Positions 9,402 through 12,717 of a stretch of 12,717 nt of DNA are shown here, piece after piece. The notes under the pieces are model-generated. The model saw only the letters and a list, made by a program, of their open reading frames with translations. It searched no databases and was not told where the DNA came from. The DNA comes from Planoprotostelium fungivorum (taxonomy: Eukaryota; Evosea; Variosea; Cavosteliida; Cavosteliaceae): assembly GCA_003024175.1 (NCBI GenBank), contig MDYQ01000404.1, positions 1 to 12,717 of the forward strand. Direction: 5' to 3'. Position 1 is the stretch's first letter, and each line of letters begins with the position of its first letter. A program made the position numbers and the translations under genes.

Positions 9402-9413
9402 TTAACTGCCTTG
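9380..9413 (-). repeat. Right terminal inverted repeat
   Basis: On the minus strand this reads CAAGGCAGTT, 17 nt, GCTCGAA, matching 2879-2912. It ends only 31 nt before the PIGY start codon, so this end of the element would sit in the PIGY 5' leader or promoter. Confidence 0.55.
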
Positions 9414-9444
9414 AGATGCGATCATCACCGAGAAACGAAATGAG

Positions 9445-9775
9445 ATGCATCCGCAAGAGAGATTTGCAGAGCTGAAGATAGGACAGAGAAGTGTAAATAA
9501 CAATTTTGCCACGGGCTGCTGCGGTATCTGTCTCCTCTTCTGTGTGTTCATCTTCTTCAGTGCTTCCATCTTTTCCATCTATGTGTCAAAGCTTCTGCCA
9601 GAGACAGGTGAGCATCAGTGACGAATGATGGAGAGTAATTGATCCAGGTAACATCGTGTTGGACACCATTCGAGAGGACGAACACTACTGCTTCCTCATC
9701 CCATTGAGTCTGATGACCACTTATTTATTCTTCTTCAACAACTGGTTGGCTATGAAATTCTTCCGTCACGTCTGA
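9445..9775 (+). CDS. PIGY: PIG-Y, GPI-GlcNAc transferase subunit
   Basis: Exons 9445-9607 and 9648-9775 join in phase across a 40-nt intron to give 96 residues. The C-terminal half (FLIPLSLMTTYLFFFNNW, then LAMKFFRHV) matches the end of human PIG-Y, which also closes with a Leu/Pro-rich hydrophobic helix, a short loop and a FRH motif. PIG-Y is a small two-helix subunit of the ER enzyme that moves GlcNAc to phosphatidylinositol, the first step of GPI-anchor synthesis. Two membrane segments are visible, at about residues 24-48 and 69-87. The N-terminus is about 25 residues longer than the 71-residue human protein and is polar. The ATG at 9445 is the first that stays open. Confidence 0.8.
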
Positions 9776-9893
9776 TGCTGATCTCGATTCACACACAATG
9801 ACATCCGATCATCACGAAACAAGACGAATAAACATTCGGTCCTCATCCCTTTCTCAGAGTGACAAGATATATCATCCATCTCCATTATCTCCA

Positions 9894-11368
9894 TCATCGA
9901 CTGACTTCGGTCAACCATGCGACACCCACTTTGACAAAGTGAACCATTCCGTCAAAGTCTAAACGGTTGTACGTGTCCTGGATGGAGTGAACGTATGGAT
10001 CGGTCGGTTCCGACTCGATGTACATTCCAGCAGGGAAACCTTCGTCATCGAAGGACCACTGATCACTGCAGGCGTACTGTATTCATCAGTCGGACCCGGA
10101 TGCGTACGGTACTTACCCCGCAGGAATCTTTTATGATGGGGACTTCAGGGACGTAAGCTTGCGCGATCTTGTAGAGGTAATTTGCAAACTTGGAGTTGGG
10201 ATCAGTCAGTGTCGTCATGCTGTTGCCTTCAGAGTGATAGCCTGAGGTCGTCAACTGCTGGCTCGTTGTAGAACGAATCACCCGTCATGTCGAATTGGAG
10301 CATTCCTCTCACGTTGGCCTTCTGTTTCTTGTACTGCTTGGCCACTGTGGCACTTCCCAGGAGGCCCGGCTCTTCTGCGGCGAACCACATGAAGTGGATC
10401 TGCCTCTTTCCCCTCCACTTGCCCTCCACGATCAATCTGAAGATCTCTAAGACGGTTGCACTGCCCGATGCATCTGTTGTGTGTCGGTGACGGTAGCATG
10501 CGATGGTGGTGATGACTCACCATCATCGGCTCCGGGAGCTCTTGCCTCTTTACCTCCCGAACAGTCTTCGGAACAGATGGAGTCGATGTGGGCGCCTACG
10601 ATGCTGATCTCAGAGGAGGTGGAGCTACCCTCTTTCGCCGGAATCTTTACAATGACATTGGGCTGGTCGTAACCGGTGTTGTCGATGTATTCGACCTGCA
10701 CTGTGTTAATGTCCGTCCATGGTATGTCCATCAGGTCCTCACAGTCACATCGGTGGTGCCTGCCTTCTTCAAGATCTCTTCTACCTTTCCACGGACAAAT
10801 TCGGATGCTTGCCTCGACTCTTTAGACCTGTTATAAAATGAGATCCATGCATCTGTGACGTCTTACTTGTAGTATCTCGTTTGGAGGGAGGTCATCTCTT
10901 TGACGATGGACTCCAAGCTGTCGGCATTGGCTAACTTGAAGAGATCGGAGACCTATATGATTGAGGAAGACGAATGAGAAATTCAATACCTCGGGGTGAG
11001 CAGTGGGATTTGGTGTTGGGTAATCTGGAATAGTGCCCTTCTTTCTCTCGACACTGATTCGACTTCCTTCCTCCCAGTGAGAGGTCACGTCTTTGAATCT
11101 ATCGATAGTTGTTACATTCTCGATGTCAATCGATGGAATTGGATCACCTTCTATACAGGCGGACAGCGATCCACAATTTAGGTGATACGGCAGTGTCAAT
11201 GTCCATACCGAACATCAGGTTCTCCAAGACATCTCCCTGGACCCATTCTGCATGCTTCTCTGACGTCTGGATCAATCTCCATCCCGTTCCTTCAGGTCTG
11301 CTGGGATAGAAGAAACAGCTGACGCAGCCGAGAAGACACAAGAGGACGAGGACGGTGGATGTTCTCAT
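9894..11368 (-). CDS. Secreted M28 zinc aminopeptidase (leucyl aminopeptidase type)
   Basis: Eight exons, in reading order 11368-11209, 11150-10990, 10952-10867, 10827-10743, 10695-10521, 10473-10282, 10241-10117 and 10076-9894, join in phase to give 388 residues. The ATG at 11368 begins a clean signal peptide (MRTSTVLVLLCLLGCVSC); an in-frame ATG farther upstream would bury it. All M28 metal-site motifs are present: GAHIDS (H200), PGADDDASGSA (D221-D223), the AAEEPG pair (E256/E257), QFDMTG (D284) and YVHSIQDT (H358). These residues hold two zinc ions, and one of the paired glutamates is the general base. The enzyme should remove N-terminal residues from peptides in the secretory route, a vacuole or outside the cell. 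Residues ~19-150 resemble the propeptide of fungal and bacterial enzymes of this group. A TATA-like box lies 171 nt upstream. Confidence 0.92.
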
Positions 11369-11539
11369 GCTTCCTTGTGAATGAGAAAATGCGTGCGAAT
11401 ATTTACCACCAAAAACCCAATAACCCGACATTGGACAAAGAGTGTCAATCTATCGCAGTGGCTTGCCTATCCTGCACGACAACATGAGATGGTCACGCGC
11501 ATTCACAGTGTGGAGGCTGATCTACCAGATACTGAATCC

Positions 11540-11549
11540 TTTATATAAA
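11540..11549 (-). promoter_or_regulatory. TATA-like box upstream of the M28 gene
   Basis: TTTATATAAA is a perfect palindrome lying 171 nt upstream of the aminopeptidase ATG, in the gap after the DUF4395 gene. It is the only strong TATA-like word I see in front of a gene here. The assignment rests on position. Confidence 0.35.
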
Positions 11550-11577
11550 TTAATCATCTTCTTGCTTTTGATACATC

Positions 11578-12717
11578 TTAATTCTTATCTTCAGTCTTGA
11601 CTCTCTGTACCTGTTTCTATGTCATCATCACATCATCGTCTCTGCTTCTCACCTGGAAGGCAGTGAGAGACTCTTGAGCCATCTTCTTCGGCATGATGCC
11701 GGTGACAGAGAGAACGTGCCATTTGAAGCATCCAGGGCAGATACCCGTGATGAGTTGGTTGCCCGTGAACGCTAAGAAGACACCCATGACCCAGAAGGCG
11801 GGTGTCGTGTATCCACACAGGTAGACGATGAAAGACACTCCAAAGAATACGATTCCGTCGGTCTGTGCCTGTTGTTTGGGTGGTCCGGGGAGGTATCTGT
11901 AAAAGTAAATAAAATGATTTTCGGGGCATTATCGTACCTGGGCTCGAGATTGAAGAGGGGAATGAAGACTTTGCAGCAGAACCAAGCGTCGATCTGGAAT
12001 CGAGGCCCGGTCAAGAATCGAACGACGAAGGCTTGAAGGGGGTAGATGTATAACCACCAGGGACGAACATGTCCATTCGTGCAAGCGTGGACCAAGTTGA
12101 TGGCAATAGCGAAAGCACACATGACGAAACCTGATGCGACATCAATCATCCGATCAGATTGAGATGAGATGATTCGACTCACATTGGAATCTAGATTCGA
12201 TGTCGTTGACGGGGTGGGGGTACTTGAAGACGTCCTTCCAGCTCTTGGGCCACTTTTGCCAGTACGGATTTGCGACCTCCTCTGCGTACTCTTTGGCGAC
12301 CTTCATGGGGATGCAGATACCGCAAGGGCATCTCTCAACCTCTTCTCCCTCCTCTTTTCCGTCCTCGGCGTGAGAATTGCAAGACTCTCCGGGTCCATGA
12401 GCGTGTGGTTTAGATTGCTTCTTGTTCTGAGTTTCATCGTGGGAGTCGCAGCCGTCGTGGTCGTGGGAGTGAGAGCCGTCGGTGCTTAGAGCTCTCGATT
12501 CTTCTCTCCTGCTGAGCATGGACATGGCTGAGGGGATGTGAGAATAAATTCGAAATAAAAGTCCGTCTACCTGGCCCCTGCTCTACGGCCACTGAGGTGC
12601 GCTTGTTCTCGTCGATCTTGATGATGACCTGTGGCTTTGTCACATCTTCTGATGGTGAAGATGATCTCTCACCGTGTCACCACGAAGAGCCTGAATACCC
12701 TTCTCGGTGAAAGAGGA
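11578..12717 (-). CDS. DUF4395 membrane protein with His-rich segment, 5' partial
   Basis: Exons in reading order are 12717-12673 (entering from outside the window), 12634-12571, 12527-12183, 12130-11938, 11896-11653 and 11616-11578. Phase is consistent, giving about 309 residues. The N-terminal part is hydrophilic with a His/Asp-rich metal-binding-like stretch (SHSHDHDGCDSHD, later HAHGPG) and a CPCGICIP motif. About four membrane segments follow (FVMCAFAIAINLVHA; IYPLQAFVVRFLTG; VFFGVSFIVYLCGY; FWVMGVFLAFTG), ending in GICPGC, close to the Gly-[FI]-Cys-x-Gly-Cys signature of DUF4395. The family's function is not known; the cysteines suggest redox or metal chemistry. The last intron (11617-11652) may be retained: the alternative ends at a TAG at 11619-11617 with a DDDVMMT tail. 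I prefer the spliced form because that intron is typical of this window. Confidence 0.75.

Larger units (their letters stand above)
2879..9413 (+). mobile_element. Candidate RAG1/Transib-related DNA transposon, about 6.5 kb
   Basis: The element is defined by an inverted repeat (2879-2912 and 9380-9413) that encloses two genes in the same orientation, one with a RAG1-like catalytic core. Both ends read CAAGGCAGTT, then 17 nt, then GCTCGAA, when read inward. The flanking genes (LRR protein, PIG-Y) are ordinary host genes. All 17 exons of the transposase-like gene are open, so it is either recently active or kept by selection. Against simple mobility: I find no 5-bp or 8-bp target duplication next to the repeats, and only one copy is in view. 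If the termini are extended two bases outward (2877, 9415) they become CACAAGG and CTCAAGG. The first resembles the CAC-starting ends of Transib and RAG elements; the second does not fully match it. Confidence 0.5.

Noticed and set aside
9330-9415. A complete tRNA gene around the B-box
   Set aside because: There is no A box, no anticodon arm and no 7-bp acceptor stem at the right distance.
2866-9425. Target-site duplication at the element ends
   Set aside because: I compared the flanks at 2-10 bp and with the termini shifted by up to two bases, and found no convincing direct repeat.

Overview
The window is nuclear DNA from a eukaryote with a very compact, intron-dense genome. No gene here is a single open reading frame. 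I rebuilt seven genes by joining exons across roughly 45 short GT-AG introns, most of them 36-58 nt, with donors mostly of the form GTGA. Phase is conserved at every junction and only TAA, TAG and TGA act as stops, so the standard code fits. The host is probably a free-living protist or another eukaryote with a reduced genome; I cannot name the species.

Layout, left to right: (1) an unrecognised minus-strand gene leaving the window at the left edge (1-999); (2) a plus-strand leucine-rich-repeat gene (1315-2705); (3) a candidate mobile element (about 2879-9413) with two plus-strand genes, an unknown 346-residue basic protein (2918-4203) and a 17-exon gene for a 1265-residue protein (4725-9190); (4) a small plus-strand PIG-Y homologue (9445-9775); (5) a secreted minus-strand M28 zinc aminopeptidase (9894-11368); (6) a minus-strand DUF4395 membrane protein with a His-rich segment, running off the right edge (11578-12717).

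The centre of interest is the 1265-residue protein. Once the introns are removed it has an N-terminal BRCT domain followed by a core that aligns with the RAG1 recombinase. The candidate catalytic residues are D511, D765 and E1014. A CxxC pair (C785, C788) and an HxxxxH pair (H989, H994) match the RAG1 zinc ligands, and the H-H-E spacing is identical to RAG1 (25 and 20 residues). A 24-bp coding minisatellite adds about 140 residues inside the catalytic fold.

The two genes are bracketed by an inverted repeat, CAAGGCAGTT-N17-GCTCGAA, at 2879-2912 and 9380-9413. Both copies have the same 17-nt spacer, which looks like degenerate terminal inverted repeats. I see no target-site duplication. The simplest reading is a RAG1/Transib-related DNA transposon, or a domesticated remnant, carrying a BRCT domain and an unknown companion gene. 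It sits between the 3' end of the LRR gene and the start of PIGY. The reading frames, splice phases and repeats are seen directly; the RAG1 comparison rests on remembered RAG1 sequence and numbering; mobility and partnership are inference.
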